A stretch of DNA of 64,000 nt from Haliscomenobacter sp. (GTDB lineage Bacteria > Bacteroidota > Bacteroidia > Chitinophagales > Saprospiraceae): contig JADJPL010000001.1 in assembly GCA_016713275.1 (NCBI GenBank), positions 842,677-906,676 on the forward strand, given 5' to 3'. The notes beneath the pieces are model-generated. The model was not told the DNA's origin and did not search any database. It saw only the letters and a list, made by a program, of their open reading frames with translations. Below are positions 1 through 9,892 of this stretch, in pieces. The translations under genes and the position numbers were made by a program. Numbering within the stretch: position 1 is the stretch's first letter; every line of letters starts with the position of its first letter.

Positions 1-156
1 GGGTTAGCAGTTCTGTTTCCATTATCTCAAGGTCAAACGACGTATTGTGATTTATGACGCAGAAAACCCGATAATTAACACGAAATGGGCTCGGAAATGA
101 AAAAATCACTTCCGGGACCTACCATAAGCCAGACCGGTTCGTGGGATGCTGCGAGC

Positions 157-753
157 CTACGACGATAACTCTCTGAGCGCCTGTTTGATCAGGGCTTCCA
201 CGTTGGAGATCGCGGGTTGCTCTTTCAGGATTTTATTCAACGCTTTTTGAACCAGGATCCGGTTAAATCCCAGTGCAACTAAACCTGATAACGCCTCTTC
301 CCGCATCGTATTGTTTGCCGGAGCAAGGGTTATGGAAGGGATTTCTCCGCCTTCCTTTGAAAGTTTGTCTTTCAGGTCCAGAATGATGCGTTTGGCCGTT
401 TTGGGGCCAATGCCCCGAACATTTCGGAAGGCGTCGTCCCGTTCGCCCAGAATAGCTGCCCGGACTTCGTCGGGCTGCATGGAAGACAGAACGATCTGAG
501 CGGTGGAAGGGCCGATTCCGGTTACGGAAATGAGGTGCCGGAACAGGCTGCGTTCGTTCTCGTCGGCGAAGCCGTAAAGCGTGTGGCTGTCTTCCTTGAT
601 ATGGACGTGGGTCAGGATCTTAACCTGCTCGAGCTTTTCGATCCGGCTGTAGGTGTACAAGCTGATGAAAACCTGATACCCTACGCCGCCTGTTTCCAGG
701 ATGACAAAGGCCGGGTTCTTGAAGGTGATTTCTCCTTTTAGGCATGCAATCAT
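157..753 (-). CDS. ruvA: Holliday junction branch migration protein RuvA
   Basis: RuvA binds four-way DNA junctions as a tetramer and loads the RuvB motor for branch migration in recombinational repair. The 198-residue product has the normal family length. The N-terminal OB-fold begins MIACLKGEI. Two helix-hairpin-helix motifs follow, VTGIGPSTA near residue 77 and VRGIGPKTA near residue 113, and the C-terminal domain III contains EEALSGLVALGFN. The gene is divergent from purD with a 108 bp gap. ruvB is not in the window, and ruvC is separate at 44.2 kb, so the ruv genes are dispersed here. Assignment is firm from the motifs. Confidence 0.96.
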   Translation of the reverse strand: MIACLKGEITFKNPAFVILETGGVGYQVFISLYTYSRIEKLEQVKILTHVHIKEDSHTLYGFADENERSLFRHLISVTGIGPSTAQIVLSSMQPDEVRAAILGERDDAFRNVRGIGPKTAKRIILDLKDKLSKEGGEIPSITLAPANNTMREEALSGLVALGFNRILVQKALNKILKEQPAISNVEALIKQALRELSS

Positions 754-842
754 GATGATCTCCCGATAAATTCAGGCAAAGGTACGAATTATCCCGGGGG
801 AAAAGGTTTTCCGCAATCGTGGTTATTGCCGTCGCTTCACCC

Positions 843-850
843 TATATTTG
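843..850 (+). promoter_or_regulatory. Possible -7 box before purD
   Basis: TATATTTG matches the Bacteroidota primary sigma -7 consensus TAnnTTTG and lies 12 bases before the purD ATG. A TTG at 826-828 is closer than the usual spacing of about 20 bases, so the -33 part is weak. Confidence 0.3.
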
Positions 851-861
851 CGCAAAAAAAG

Positions 862-2133
862 ATGAATATTCTTTTGTTGGGAAGCGGGGGCAGAGAGCAT
901 GCTTTCGCCTGGAAAATAAAACAAAGCCCGCTTTGCGGCCGCTTGTTTATCGCACCCGGCAACGCCGGTACCGCTGCCCTGGGAACCAACTTGCCAGTAA
1001 ATCCCAACGATTTTCCCGCCGTGGCTGCTGCTGCGCTCCAGCACCAGATCGATCTGGTGCTCGTCGGGCCCGAAGAGCCCCTGGTCCTGGGGATTCGCGA
1101 TTATTTCCTGGCTAATCCGGAACTTGCCAACATCCCGCTCATCGGCCCTTCCCGGGAAGCGGCTCAATTGGAAGGCAGCAAAGGATACGCCAAGGTATTT
1201 ATGCAGGAAATGGGGATCCCCACCGCTGCTTACCGGGAGTTTGCACCGGACACCCTGCAGGAAGGGCTCAGCTATCTCGCTTCCCACCCCCTGCCCGTGG
1301 TCCTCAAAGCCGATGGCCTGGCAGCGGGCAAAGGCGTCGTGATTTGCCAAAACAGAGAAGAAGCCCAAACGGAGCTCGAAGCCATGCTCAACGGGAAATT
1401 TGGCGAAGCAAGCAGGCGGGTAGTGGTGGAAGCCTTTCTATCAGGAACGGAGTTCTCTGTGTTCGTCCTTACGGATGGCAAAAGCTATAAGATCCTGCCG
1501 GTAGCCAAAGATTACAAGCGCATCGGCGAAGGCGATACCGGCCTCAATACGGGCGGCATGGGCGCTGTTTCCCCTGTTCCTTTCGCCAATGACGCGATGA
1601 TGCAAAAAGTGGAAACGCGCATCATTCAGCCCACCCTGGAGGGGATCAAACGCCGGGGACTCGACTACAAGGGGGTTATCTTCCTGGGACTGATTGAAGT
1701 CAACGGAGACCCCTTTGTGATCGAATACAATTGCCGGATGGGCGACCCCGAAACCGAAGTCGTTTTACCCCGCATGAAATCGGATTTGCTGGAATTGCTC
1801 GCCGCCTTGCCGGAGGGCCGGCTCGATGAAATGACGCTGGAAGAGGACGCCCGCGCGGCCGCTACCGTCGTTCTGGTATCCGGCGGGTACCCGGGCGATT
1901 ACGAAAAAGGCAAAGCGATTAGCGGGCTGGATCAGGTGGATGGTAGCCTGGTCTTTCACTCGGGAACCCGAACCGGCGAGACCGGCGGCTTGTTAACCAA
2001 TGGAGGACGCGTATTGGCCATCACTTCTTATGGGAAGGATTTGAAAGAAGCATTGGAGAAAAGCAACGCCAATGCCGGCCGCATCCATTTTGAAGGAAAC
2101 TATTTTCGCAGGGATATCGGGTATGCGTTTTAG
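862..2133 (+). CDS. purD: Phosphoribosylamine-glycine ligase
   Basis: GAR synthetase joins glycine to 5-phosphoribosylamine with ATP in the second step of purine synthesis. The 423-residue protein starts MNILLLGSGGREHAFAWK, the standard start of the family. An in-frame TTG 36 bases upstream would add an atypical leader, so the ATG at 862 is preferred. The ATP-grasp core is visible: PVVLKADGLAAGKGV, NTGGMGAVSP, and EYNCRMGDPETEV, whose acidic residues bind metal. A TATATTTG box at 843-850 fits the Bacteroidota -7 element, giving a very short leader. Followed by murF-alr after 93 bases, probably co-transcribed. Confidence 0.96.
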   Translation: MNILLLGSGGREHAFAWKIKQSPLCGRLFIAPGNAGTAALGTNLPVNPNDFPAVAAAALQHQIDLVLVGPEEPLVLGIRDYFLANPELANIPLIGPSREAAQLEGSKGYAKVFMQEMGIPTAAYREFAPDTLQEGLSYLASHPLPVVLKADGLAAGKGVVICQNREEAQTELEAMLNGKFGEASRRVVVEAFLSGTEFSVFVLTDGKSYKILPVAKDYKRIGEGDTGLNTGGMGAVSPVPFANDAMMQKVETRIIQPTLEGIKRRGLDYKGVIFLGLIEVNGDPFVIEYNCRMGDPETEVVLPRMKSDLLELLAALPEGRLDEMTLEEDARAAATVVLVSGGYPGDYEKGKAISGLDQVDGSLVFHSGTRTGETGGLLTNGGRVLAITSYGKDLKEALEKSNANAGRIHFEGNYFRRDIGYAF

Positions 2134-2226
2134 TTCGCATTTTCGGGGCTGTCTCAAAAGACCGTCTTTGGCGCTTATGGGCAAGGACAGGCTTTTGTGG
2201 CAACTTCGAGGCTTAAACCACCAGGA

Positions 2227-4692
2227 ATGCCTTATTCTATTGAGGAAATTATCCGGGCGCTCGGCGCCCGCTGCCTTCAGGGCGTTCATCCTGTTCCTCC
2301 GGTGGAGCACCTGCTGTACGACAGCCGCCAACTTTTTTTTGCCGAAACGGGGATCTTTTTTGCGCTGAAAGGCAAGCGGCACGACGGCCACGCTTTTATC
2401 GCCGAGGCCTATGCGGAAGGAGTCCGCAATATCGTCGTTTCCAGGCCTGTTCCGCTGGATGGGTTGGCTGGCGCTAATGTGCTTCTGGTGGAGGACACCC
2501 TTCGGGCGCTTCAGGCTCTTGCTGCATACCATCGCCGCCAATTCGATTCCCTGGTGGTCGGGATTACCGGCAGCAACGGCAAGACGATTGTCAAAGAGTG
2601 GCTGTTCCAGATGCTTCAGGAGGACCACGCCCTGATCCGGAGTCCCAAAAGCTTCAACTCCCAGGTGGGTGTTCCGATCTCGGTTTGGCAACTCAACGAC
2701 CGGCGTCAGATGGCGCTGATCGAAGCGGGCATTTCCAAAATGGGCGAAATGGCGATCCTGGCCGATATCATTCGCCCGGAGGTAGGCTTGTTTACCAACC
2801 TCGGGGAAGCCCACAGCGAAGGGTTTCCTTCTTCGGACGTCAAATTGAGCGAAAAACTGCGCCTGTTCGAGACTGCCCGGCACATCATCTATTGCAAAGA
2901 CGATCCCCGCGTAGACGAAGCGATCGGGAAGCTGGGAAAACCGGTGTTTACCTGGTCGAGGCGCCAAAAAGCTGACCTGAGCATCGTTTCCTGCCGGACT
3001 GCTGGTCGAAACACGATCCTTGAAGGAGTATACCAGGACCAGACCCTTGCCATAACGATTCCTTTTACGGATGCCGCTTCGATAGAAAACGCCATCCATT
3101 GCTGGGCGTTTATGCTGTTTGCCGGCGTGCCGCCGGAGCGCATTCCCGGGCGCATGGAGCAGTTGAAACCGGTGGCTATGCGCTTGGAATTGAAAGAAGC
3201 CGCCCGCCACAGTCTGGTGATTAACGACGCCTACAACTTTGATCTCACCTCCCTGAGTCTGGCGTTGCACTTCCTGGACCAGCATGCTCAGGGCTTGTCC
3301 CGGACCGTCATCCTGTCGGACATGCTCCAGGGCCAGGGAGAACCCGAAAGCCTGTACCAGCGCATCGCCCAGATGCTCCAGGAACAAAACATTGGGAGGC
3401 TGGTTGGGGTGGGGAAGGAAGTACGCCGGCTCAACAACTTATTGCCGGAATCCGTTCGCAAGGATTTTTTTGACAGCACGGATGCTCTGCTTGAGTCTTT
3501 TGACGCGCTGGATTTTGATCACGAGATCCTCCTGATCAAAGGCGCCCGTTCGTTCGGACTGGAGCGGGTGGCGGATCGTCTTTCGCGCCAGGTGCACCAG
3601 ACTACCCTGGAGATCAATCTCAATGCCCTGGCTCATAACCTTCGGGTGTATCAGCGCCAGCTTTTGCCCTCGACGAAGATCATGGTTATGGTCAAGGCGG
3701 CCGCCTACGGCTCCGGGAGCCGGGAAGTAGCCAGGTTGCTCGAGTTCCAGCGGATCGACTACCTCTGCGTTGCATACGGCGACGAAGGCGCGGAGCTCAG
3801 ACAGGCAGGGGTGCAGACTCCCATCATGGTCCTTAACCCCGAACCCGCTACCTTCGACCAGCTGTTGCGGTACCGCCTGGAGCCCAAAGTGTACAGCCTG
3901 GTTCAATTACAGGCCTTGCTGGATTACTTCGAGCGCCAAAATGCCACCTTGCCCCTGCATATCAGCATCGATTCGGGCATGCACCGGCTGGGCTTTGACG
4001 ACCACGAAATTCCCGCTTTGGTCGGTTTCTTAAAGAAACACCCCAGGCTGGATATCCGGACGGTTTTTTCCCACCTCGCGGCGAGCGAAGACCCCCGGCA
4101 CGATGCGTTTACCCACGAGCAGTACCAGCGCTTTGCCGTAGCCTATGAAGATATAGCCGGGGCGTTGGGCTACCGCCCTATGCGCCATCTCCTCAACTCC
4201 AACGGCATCAGCCGGTTTCCGCAATACCAAATGGAAATGGTGCGTTTGGGAATAGGCTTGTACGGCATCGACGCCTCCGAAAGCCTCCAGGAAAAACTCC
4301 AGGTGGTGCTGACCCTCCAAGCTACCGTTTCACAGGTGAAAGAACTGACTCCGGGCGAAAGCGTGGGCTATGGCCGGCTTGCGCAGGTGGATCAACCTAT
4401 GCGGATTGCCACTATAAGCATCGGATATGCCGACGGGTTGCCCCGTAAAGCGGGAAACAGCCGGTTTAGCGTGGTCGTCAGAGGGAAACCGGCCCCGGTT
4501 CTTGGCGCAGTATGTATGGATATGTGCATGATCGATATCAGCGATAATCCCGAGGTAGTTGCCGGCGATCCGGTACTTATCTTCGGAAAGAACCCCAGTG
4601 TGGAAACCCTTGCTGTCGCAGCAGAAACTATCCCTTATGAGATTTTTACCGGGATTTCCTCCAGGGTCAAGCGGGTGTATGTGCAGGAGTAG
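2227..4692 (+). CDS. Bifunctional MurF ligase / alanine racemase
   Basis: A fused peptidoglycan enzyme. The N-terminal half is UDP-MurNAc-tripeptide:D-Ala-D-Ala ligase and the C-terminal half is alanine racemase, which supplies D-alanine for the same step. In the MurF half, GITGSNGKT (near residue 113) is the ATP loop and KSFNSQVGVP is typical of Mur ligases. The racemase half starts near residue 460 (TTLEINLNALAHN). It has the PLP lysine in MVKAAAYGSG (near residue 490), the catalytic tyrosine region SIGYADGLPR, and GAVCMDMCMID. The 821-residue length equals both enzymes. The ATG at 2227 (MPYSIEEI) gives the usual MurF start. This fusion is known in Bacteroidota. Confidence 0.94.
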   Translation: MPYSIEEIIRALGARCLQGVHPVPPVEHLLYDSRQLFFAETGIFFALKGKRHDGHAFIAEAYAEGVRNIVVSRPVPLDGLAGANVLLVEDTLRALQALAAYHRRQFDSLVVGITGSNGKTIVKEWLFQMLQEDHALIRSPKSFNSQVGVPISVWQLNDRRQMALIEAGISKMGEMAILADIIRPEVGLFTNLGEAHSEGFPSSDVKLSEKLRLFETARHIIYCKDDPRVDEAIGKLGKPVFTWSRRQKADLSIVSCRTAGRNTILEGVYQDQTLAITIPFTDAASIENAIHCWAFMLFAGVPPERIPGRMEQLKPVAMRLELKEAARHSLVINDAYNFDLTSLSLALHFLDQHAQGLSRTVILSDMLQGQGEPESLYQRIAQMLQEQNIGRLVGVGKEVRRLNNLLPESVRKDFFDSTDALLESFDALDFDHEILLIKGARSFGLERVADRLSRQVHQTTLEINLNALAHNLRVYQRQLLPSTKIMVMVKAAAYGSGSREVARLLEFQRIDYLCVAYGDEGAELRQAGVQTPIMVLNPEPATFDQLLRYRLEPKVYSLVQLQALLDYFERQNATLPLHISIDSGMHRLGFDDHEIPALVGFLKKHPRLDIRTVFSHLAASEDPRHDAFTHEQYQRFAVAYEDIAGALGYRPMRHLLNSNGISRFPQYQMEMVRLGIGLYGIDASESLQEKLQVVLTLQATVSQVKELTPGESVGYGRLAQVDQPMRIATISIGYADGLPRKAGNSRFSVVVRGKPAPVLGAVCMDMCMIDISDNPEVVAGDPVLIFGKNPSVETLAVAAETIPYEIFTGISSRVKRVYVQE

Positions 4693-4832
4693 GGGAAGAG
4701 GGTAGAGGATGGAGAGGATGTGAAGGATGGAGAGGATGGAGAGGATGTAAAGGATGTAGGGGATGTGAAGGATGGAGAGGATGTGTGAGGGATGTGAAGG
4801 ATGTGTGGGGATGTGAAGGATGTGTGGGGGTG
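4691..4832 (+). repeat. GGATG-rich short tandem repeat after murF-alr
   Basis: Directly after the stop codon come about 140 bases of irregular 6-9 bp units of the form GAGGATG, AAGGATG and GGGGATGTG. All are G-rich on the sense strand of the preceding gene. A similar array follows cysN at 22681. No open frame of interest is present. Confidence 0.85.
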
Positions 4833-4902
4833 ATTTAACCGGCTGAATTGCGTGGATTATACTAATTTTGCAGTCGTTTTTTACCGAATAAAAAAAACCG
4901 TC

Positions 4903-6870
4903 ATGAATAGGCTCATTCTTTGTCTTCTTGGAGTGGTATTTTCTGCCCAGGTTTTTGGACAGAAGGAAGATCCGGTGTTGTTCAGCGTTGCCGGAGCTCC
5001 GGTGCATGTTTCCGAGTTTGAGTATATCTACAACAAAACCAACGGAAAGAACGCCGACTATACCAGGGAGTCCCTTCAGGAATACCTCGATCTGTACGTT
5101 AAATTCAAATTGAAGGTCAAGCGGGCGAAGGAGATGAAGCTGGATACGATCACCCAGCTAAAGGAGGAGTTGGATGGATACCGCAAGCAGTTAGCCGATT
5201 CCTATCTGATCAATAAGGAAGTGACGGAGCGCCTGGTTCGGGAAGCGTATGACCGTTCGCGCCAGGATGTGGAGATCAGCCATATCTTGTTTTTGGTGAG
5301 CCCCGAGGCTTCCCCTGCCGATTCGCTGGCTGCTTTTCGCAAAGCCCAGGCAGCCAAACGCCAATTGGATGCCGGGGAAGAAACGTTTGCGAATCTGGCG
5401 GTTAAGATTTCCGAAGATAAATCGGCGCCTAAAAATAATGGCCGCGTAGGTTTTCTGAACGTACCTTTTCCCAATGGGTTCTATGCGCTGGAAACCGCAG
5501 CGTATACCTTACCTTTAAATAAGGTGAGCGATCCCGTCCGTACCACGGCAGGATACCACCTGATTGTCGTGCATAGCCGCCGGCCCGCCCGGGGCGAAAT
5601 AGAAGTCGCCCAGATCCTGATTCGTAAAGACGAGCGGGAAACGATGGAAGCGGCGGAAGGAATGATTCGTGCGCTATACGACCGGCTGAAGGCAGGCGAG
5701 TCGTTTGAGGTTATTTGCAGGCAAAGTTCCGACGACCGCAAAACGGCGGACAAAGGAGGGTATCTGGGCTTCTTTGGCATCAATCGCTTTGAGGCGCCTT
5801 TTGAAGAGGCCGCTTTTGCGCTGGCTAAAGACGGCGACTATTCCGAGCCGGTAGAAACCTCTGTCGGCTGGCATATCATCAAGCGGATTAGTTATAAAGA
5901 GCCGGCAGGCTACGACTTGGCCCGCCCCCAACTCGAAGCCAGGATCAAGCGCGATGGGCGCTTTGAACTGGCCAGAAAGGGCATGATCGCCGACATCAAG
6001 CGAAACAACGGATTCAAAGAAACACCGGCAACCCTCGACCGGTTTGCCCAAACCTTGTCCGATACCTTCTTTACCTTCCGCTGGAAACCTTCCGGCGCCA
6101 ATGCCAAGGACGTGCTGTTCACCCTGGGTAACCAGCGGGTTACCCTCCAGGATTTCAACGCCTATCTGGGCGATGCCGCCCGCGAACGCATGCGCTTGCG
6201 GGAAACGCCCATCCCCGACGCCGTCCAAACCCTCTATAACGCATTCGTCGAGCAGCGTTGCATGACCTTCGAAGAGCGGCAACTGGAACAAAAATATCCG
6301 GATTTCCGCTCCCTGATCCGGGAATACGAAGAAGGTATCCTGCTTTTTGAAGCGACCAGAATAGAGGTATGGGACAAAGCCGCCCAGGATTCGGTCGGTC
6401 TGGAGCAATTCTTCCAAACCATCCGCGGAAAATACCGTTGGAACGATCGCGCCGAAGTGACCAAATATGTGGTGGATGCCCTGAACATGAACCAAATGGA
6501 ACCGCTCCGCGCTTTCGTGAAAATGAACCCCAAAGAAAGCGCCCTGGCTAAATTCAATACCGGCGACAAGCCCCCTATTCAGGCAGAAACCTTCGTGATC
6601 GAACGCGACAAAAGCCCCGAAGGCCTCGACCTCCGCGAATGGGCCACCGGTGAAGTTAGCTCTCCCAAAGTGGACCGCAATACCAACCAGTTCTATTTCC
6701 TGAAAGTGGAGAAAGTGATCCCCGCTACCCCTAAGGAACTGTCGGAAGCCCGGGGGTACATCGTCGCCGATTACCAGGACTTTCTGGAGCAACAATGGGT
6801 AGAGGCGCTCCGAAAAGCCTATGAGGTCAAAGTGAACCAGACCGTTTTGGAAAAACTCATTCGAAAATAG
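4903..6870 (+). CDS. Exported peptidyl-prolyl isomerase with two parvulin domains
   Basis: A SurA/PrsA-like folding factor of the cell envelope. The 655-residue product starts with a signal peptide (MNRLILCLLGVVFSA, cleavage probably after VFG). A helical chaperone segment follows. Two PpiC parvulin domains lie at about residues 122-226 (VEISHILF to TAGYHLIVV) and 234-334 (IEVAQILIRKDE to SVGWHIIKRI). The C-terminal half is chaperone-like. The ATG at 4903 is chosen because it starts the signal peptide. An upstream in-frame GTG would bury it. It is the first of three successive isomerase genes. Confidence 0.88.
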   Translation: MNRLILCLLGVVFSAQVFGQKEDPVLFSVAGAPVHVSEFEYIYNKTNGKNADYTRESLQEYLDLYVKFKLKVKRAKEMKLDTITQLKEELDGYRKQLADSYLINKEVTERLVREAYDRSRQDVEISHILFLVSPEASPADSLAAFRKAQAAKRQLDAGEETFANLAVKISEDKSAPKNNGRVGFLNVPFPNGFYALETAAYTLPLNKVSDPVRTTAGYHLIVVHSRRPARGEIEVAQILIRKDERETMEAAEGMIRALYDRLKAGESFEVICRQSSDDRKTADKGGYLGFFGINRFEAPFEEAAFALAKDGDYSEPVETSVGWHIIKRISYKEPAGYDLARPQLEARIKRDGRFELARKGMIADIKRNNGFKETPATLDRFAQTLSDTFFTFRWKPSGANAKDVLFTLGNQRVTLQDFNAYLGDAARERMRLRETPIPDAVQTLYNAFVEQRCMTFEERQLEQKYPDFRSLIREYEEGILLFEATRIEVWDKAAQDSVGLEQFFQTIRGKYRWNDRAEVTKYVVDALNMNQMEPLRAFVKMNPKESALAKFNTGDKPPIQAETFVIERDKSPEGLDLREWATGEVSSPKVDRNTNQFYFLKVEKVIPATPKELSEARGYIVADYQDFLEQQWVEALRKAYEVKVNQTVLEKLIRK

Positions 6871-6956
6871 ACTGGTTGCCACGGGCCAGCGTGGTGGGGA
6901 AGAGCCATTTTAAACCCACCATGCCCCCCTCGCAACAAGTCTAATAATCTTCTTGC

Positions 6957-7811
6957 ATGATGCAGCGTTTTTGGATCCTTTTGGCAATGGCCAGCCTCCT
7001 TTTCTCCTGCCAAATGGGCAAGGGTAAAGAAAACGGCGCCAACCGCCTGCTCGCCAAAGCGTACGGCAAGGAATTGCGGGTTTCCGAAATGGAGGGCATG
7101 TTTCCTCCCGGAATTTCTGGAGAAGACAGCCTCCTGATCATCAACGCCTATGTGCAGCGCTGGATCAGGGAAACCCTCTTGTTGCACGAAGCGGAACGCA
7201 ACCTCCCCAAGGACCTCAATATCGACAAACTCGTGCTCGACTACCGGGCCTCCCTGATTAAAAACAACTACGAACAGGTACTCGTGGAGCAACTGCTGGA
7301 TTCGACCATTACCAAGGAGGAGCTTCAGGAATTTTACGAGCGCAACAAGGATCAATACCAACTGGAGACCCCCATCGTCCGGTGCTATTTCATCAAAGTG
7401 CCTTCTTCTGCTCCCGAGCAGGATAGCCTCAATCGCTGGTGGAATAACCCCAACGAACGAAACCTCGCCCGGCTCAACCGCTATTGCGACCGATACGCCG
7501 TAGCCCATATTCTGAATGACAGCACCTGGCATCGGGTCGATGAACTGGCTTCCGCTATGCCGGAAGGGACCCTTAGCGTGGATAATATTGACTCGAGGAG
7601 GGAATTCCGCCAAAGCGACGATTCGTTCCAGTATTTTTTCCGGCTGCTGGAACTCCGAAACAGCCGGGAAATCGCTCCCCTGGCCTATATCGAATCTCAG
7701 GCCCGGAAGTTTATCCTCCACGTGCGGAAAACCAAATTGCTGGAACAAAAACGCGAAGACCTCTACGAAGTGGCGATGCGCCGCAAAGAGGTCCAACTTT
7801 TTACTAAATAG
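6957..7811 (+). CDS. Lipoprotein related to SurA-type isomerases
   Basis: A 284-residue lipoprotein. The signal sequence ends in the lipobox LLFSC with the modified cysteine near residue 18, so it is probably anchored in an envelope membrane. The body resembles the helical part of SurA/PrsA chaperones (ELQEFYERNKDQYQLETPIVRCYFIKV), but I see no clear parvulin signature such as GWHII. It may act only as a chaperone. It sits between two parvulin genes, 86 bases after the first and 52 before the third, which suggests one operon for outer-membrane protein folding. A second ATG at 6960 is equally possible. Confidence 0.75.
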   Translation: MMQRFWILLAMASLLFSCQMGKGKENGANRLLAKAYGKELRVSEMEGMFPPGISGEDSLLIINAYVQRWIRETLLLHEAERNLPKDLNIDKLVLDYRASLIKNNYEQVLVEQLLDSTITKEELQEFYERNKDQYQLETPIVRCYFIKVPSSAPEQDSLNRWWNNPNERNLARLNRYCDRYAVAHILNDSTWHRVDELASAMPEGTLSVDNIDSRREFRQSDDSFQYFFRLLELRNSREIAPLAYIESQARKFILHVRKTKLLEQKREDLYEVAMRRKEVQLFTK

Positions 7812-7863
7812 AACAACCTTTTCAAAGGGACTTACGTCCTTATCCTAGCTTAATTATTTGCCA

Positions 7864-9231
7864 ATGAGATCTATCGTATTATGCTGCCTGCTGTTTTTTT
7901 CCCTAACACCCGGCTGGGCGCAAAAAGAGATTATCGATAAAGTGGTAGCCCTGGTAGGCGGTGAGTACGTACTCCTCTCCGAAGTGGAAGAGCAATTGGC
8001 CTTGCTCAAATCGCAACGCCCTGGCGAACCCCTCCCGCCGGACGCCCGCTGTATGATCATTGAACAGGTCCTCGCGACCAAGTTGCTGCTCAACCAGGCC
8101 AAACTCGACAGTGTCGAGGTGAAGGACGACGAGATCGAAAACCAGCTCAACGCCCGGGTCGAACGCATCCTGGGGTATATGAACAACGACGTTGCCCAGT
8201 TTGAAGCCTACTATGGCCAAACCGTCAGCCAGGTGAAAGATCAGCTCCGGGAAGACCTCCGCAACCAGCTGCTCTCCGAGCGGATGCGCGGTCAGGTCAT
8301 GGGGGATATTACCGTCACCCCGTCCGAAGTGAAAGCCTTCTTCCAAAAAATCCCAAGGGACAGCCTGCCTTATTTCAATTCCGAAGTGGAAGTAGGGGAG
8401 ATCGTCTATAAGCCGAAAGTGAATGAAGAGGAAAAACGCAAAGCCATTGAACAGATGGAAACGGTCCGGAAGCGCATCGTGGAAGGCGGGGAAGATTTCG
8501 GGCTGATGGCTCAGAAATATTCCGACGACGGCTCTGCCCGCGCTGGCGGGGATCTGGGCTGGGCAAAACGCGGCAAATTCGTCCCCGAGTTTGAGGCAGC
8601 CGCCTATAAACTGGCGCAAGACGAGGTCTCGCCGGTCGTGGAGTCGGAATTTGGTTACCACCTGATCCAAATGCTGGGCCGCAGAGGGAATACCATACAC
8701 CTGCGCCATATTCTCGCCAAACCGGAGATCACCGACGCCGACGTGGCGCTGGCCCGTCATGTGCTGGACTCCGTCAGCGCTCTGATCGACAGCGATTCCA
8801 TGAGCTTCTCCTACGCAGTGAAGAAATTTTCGGACGACAAGCAGCAAAGCTACAACAACGATGGCCGAATGGTTAACCCGGTTACCGGCAACACCTTTTT
8901 CGAAGTCGGCGACCTGGAACCAGATATTTACTTCGCCATCGACACCATGGACGTTGGCCAGATCTCCTCGCCTATCGAATTTTCAGACCCGGCCGGTGAT
9001 CCCTTCCTCCGCCTGATCCAACTCCAATCCCGCACCAAACCGCACCGTGCCAGCCTGGACCTGGACTACTCCAAAATTCAGGACGCCGCCATCGAATCCA
9101 AGCGCAACGATTTTCTCAACAGCTGGATCGAGGACAAAATCCGCCGCACCTATGTTCAGGTAGATCCCAGCTTCCGGGCCTGCCCAAATATCGAAGATTG
9201 GTTTGCGATGCAGAGCAGAGCGAAGGATTGA
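7864..9231 (+). CDS. SurA-like peptidyl-prolyl isomerase
   Basis: A periplasmic chaperone and isomerase for outer-membrane proteins. The 455-residue product has a signal peptide ending in GWAQ and the SurA N-terminal region (IIDKVVALVGGEYVLLSEV). A parvulin domain at about residues 175-285 contains DDGSARAGGDLGWAKRG and EFGYHLIQML. A second, more degenerate parvulin-like region starts at IHLRHILAKPE. A TTG at 7858 is in frame, but the ATG at 7864 gives the cleaner signal peptide. Last of the three-gene folding cluster. Confidence 0.9.
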   Translation: MRSIVLCCLLFFSLTPGWAQKEIIDKVVALVGGEYVLLSEVEEQLALLKSQRPGEPLPPDARCMIIEQVLATKLLLNQAKLDSVEVKDDEIENQLNARVERILGYMNNDVAQFEAYYGQTVSQVKDQLREDLRNQLLSERMRGQVMGDITVTPSEVKAFFQKIPRDSLPYFNSEVEVGEIVYKPKVNEEEKRKAIEQMETVRKRIVEGGEDFGLMAQKYSDDGSARAGGDLGWAKRGKFVPEFEAAAYKLAQDEVSPVVESEFGYHLIQMLGRRGNTIHLRHILAKPEITDADVALARHVLDSVSALIDSDSMSFSYAVKKFSDDKQQSYNNDGRMVNPVTGNTFFEVGDLEPDIYFAIDTMDVGQISSPIEFSDPAGDPFLRLIQLQSRTKPHRASLDLDYSKIQDAAIESKRNDFLNSWIEDKIRRTYVQVDPSFRACPNIEDWFAMQSRAKD

Positions 9232-9350
9232 GCAAAGAATAGCGTTGGGATCTTCGGCCCCCTGGTTGTAAAAGATCGGGAAAGCTGACGCAAGTGCGTG
9301 GTAATCGAGGACAAACTGGGCGTCTTTGCCCCATTAAGGTATAAAAGCAA

Positions 9351-9686
9351 TCAGGGCCTCAATAACTCTTGTATAGCGTGATAAACCTTTAAATAAACCG
9401 TATCAGAAATCTGACCCGCCGATTTTAATATTAAATTTTTATCCGCAGTAAATATTCGATTAGGACGAATATTGGAGGGTGAAGGAAGCGATCCGGAAAA
9501 AAAGTCTGCGCTATTCAGAGGTATTGCAAAGGGGTCTTTGGAAGAATTTTGAGAAGTGATCTGGCACAAAATAATGTCATCACCGGGTAAATCGGCCAAA
9601 ACCAAGGCAGGACGGCGCTTGCTGCCTGACAAATCGGAAAATGGAAACGGGATGACAACGACCTCTCCTTTTACAAATCCTGCCAT
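9351..9686 (-). CDS. MazF/PemK-type toxin
   Basis: A 111-residue protein with the MazF/PemK start VKGEVVVIPFPFSDLSGSKRRPALVLAD, where the conserved RPALVL strand is clear, followed by ILCQITSQ and the arginine-containing PSNIRPNRIFT. Members are usually ribosome-independent mRNA interferases held inactive by the upstream antitoxin. The gene overlaps the antitoxin gene by 16 bases in the same direction, the usual arrangement for such pairs. Activity is inferred from the family. Confidence 0.85.
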   Translation of the reverse strand: MAGFVKGEVVVIPFPFSDLSGSKRRPALVLADLPGDDIILCQITSQNSSKDPFAIPLNSADFFSGSLPSPSNIRPNRIFTADKNLILKSAGQISDTVYLKVYHAIQELLRP

Positions 9687-9892
9687 GCTTCATCTTCTGT
9701 TTGGGTAAACCAATCCTTGCCCAAGGAATATTCGCTTGCGAGGTGAGTAAGCGTCAAATCCTCTTTATCCGCTTGATGTCCCAGGAGAAAGAGCAAGAGG
9801 TTGCGTCGTTCGGATGCGCCCAATTGTTGAACGATTTCCAAGACCTGCTTGAATTCAAGTGGTAAATACACGGGTTGAGCTGGAGAAGCCAT
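9671..9892 (-). CDS. Probable antitoxin of the MazF-type pair
   Basis: A 73-residue acidic protein encoded just upstream of, and overlapping, the MazF-type toxin gene. It contains EFKQVLEIVQQLGASERRNLLLFLLG and the C-terminal TEDEAWQDL. Small helical proteins of this form, lacking an obvious SpoVT/AbrB barrel, are common partners of PemK-like toxins in Bacteroidota. The role is inferred from position and size. Confidence 0.65.
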   Translation of the reverse strand: MASPAQPVYLPLEFKQVLEIVQQLGASERRNLLLFLLGHQADKEDLTLTHLASEYSLGKDWFTQTEDEAWQDL

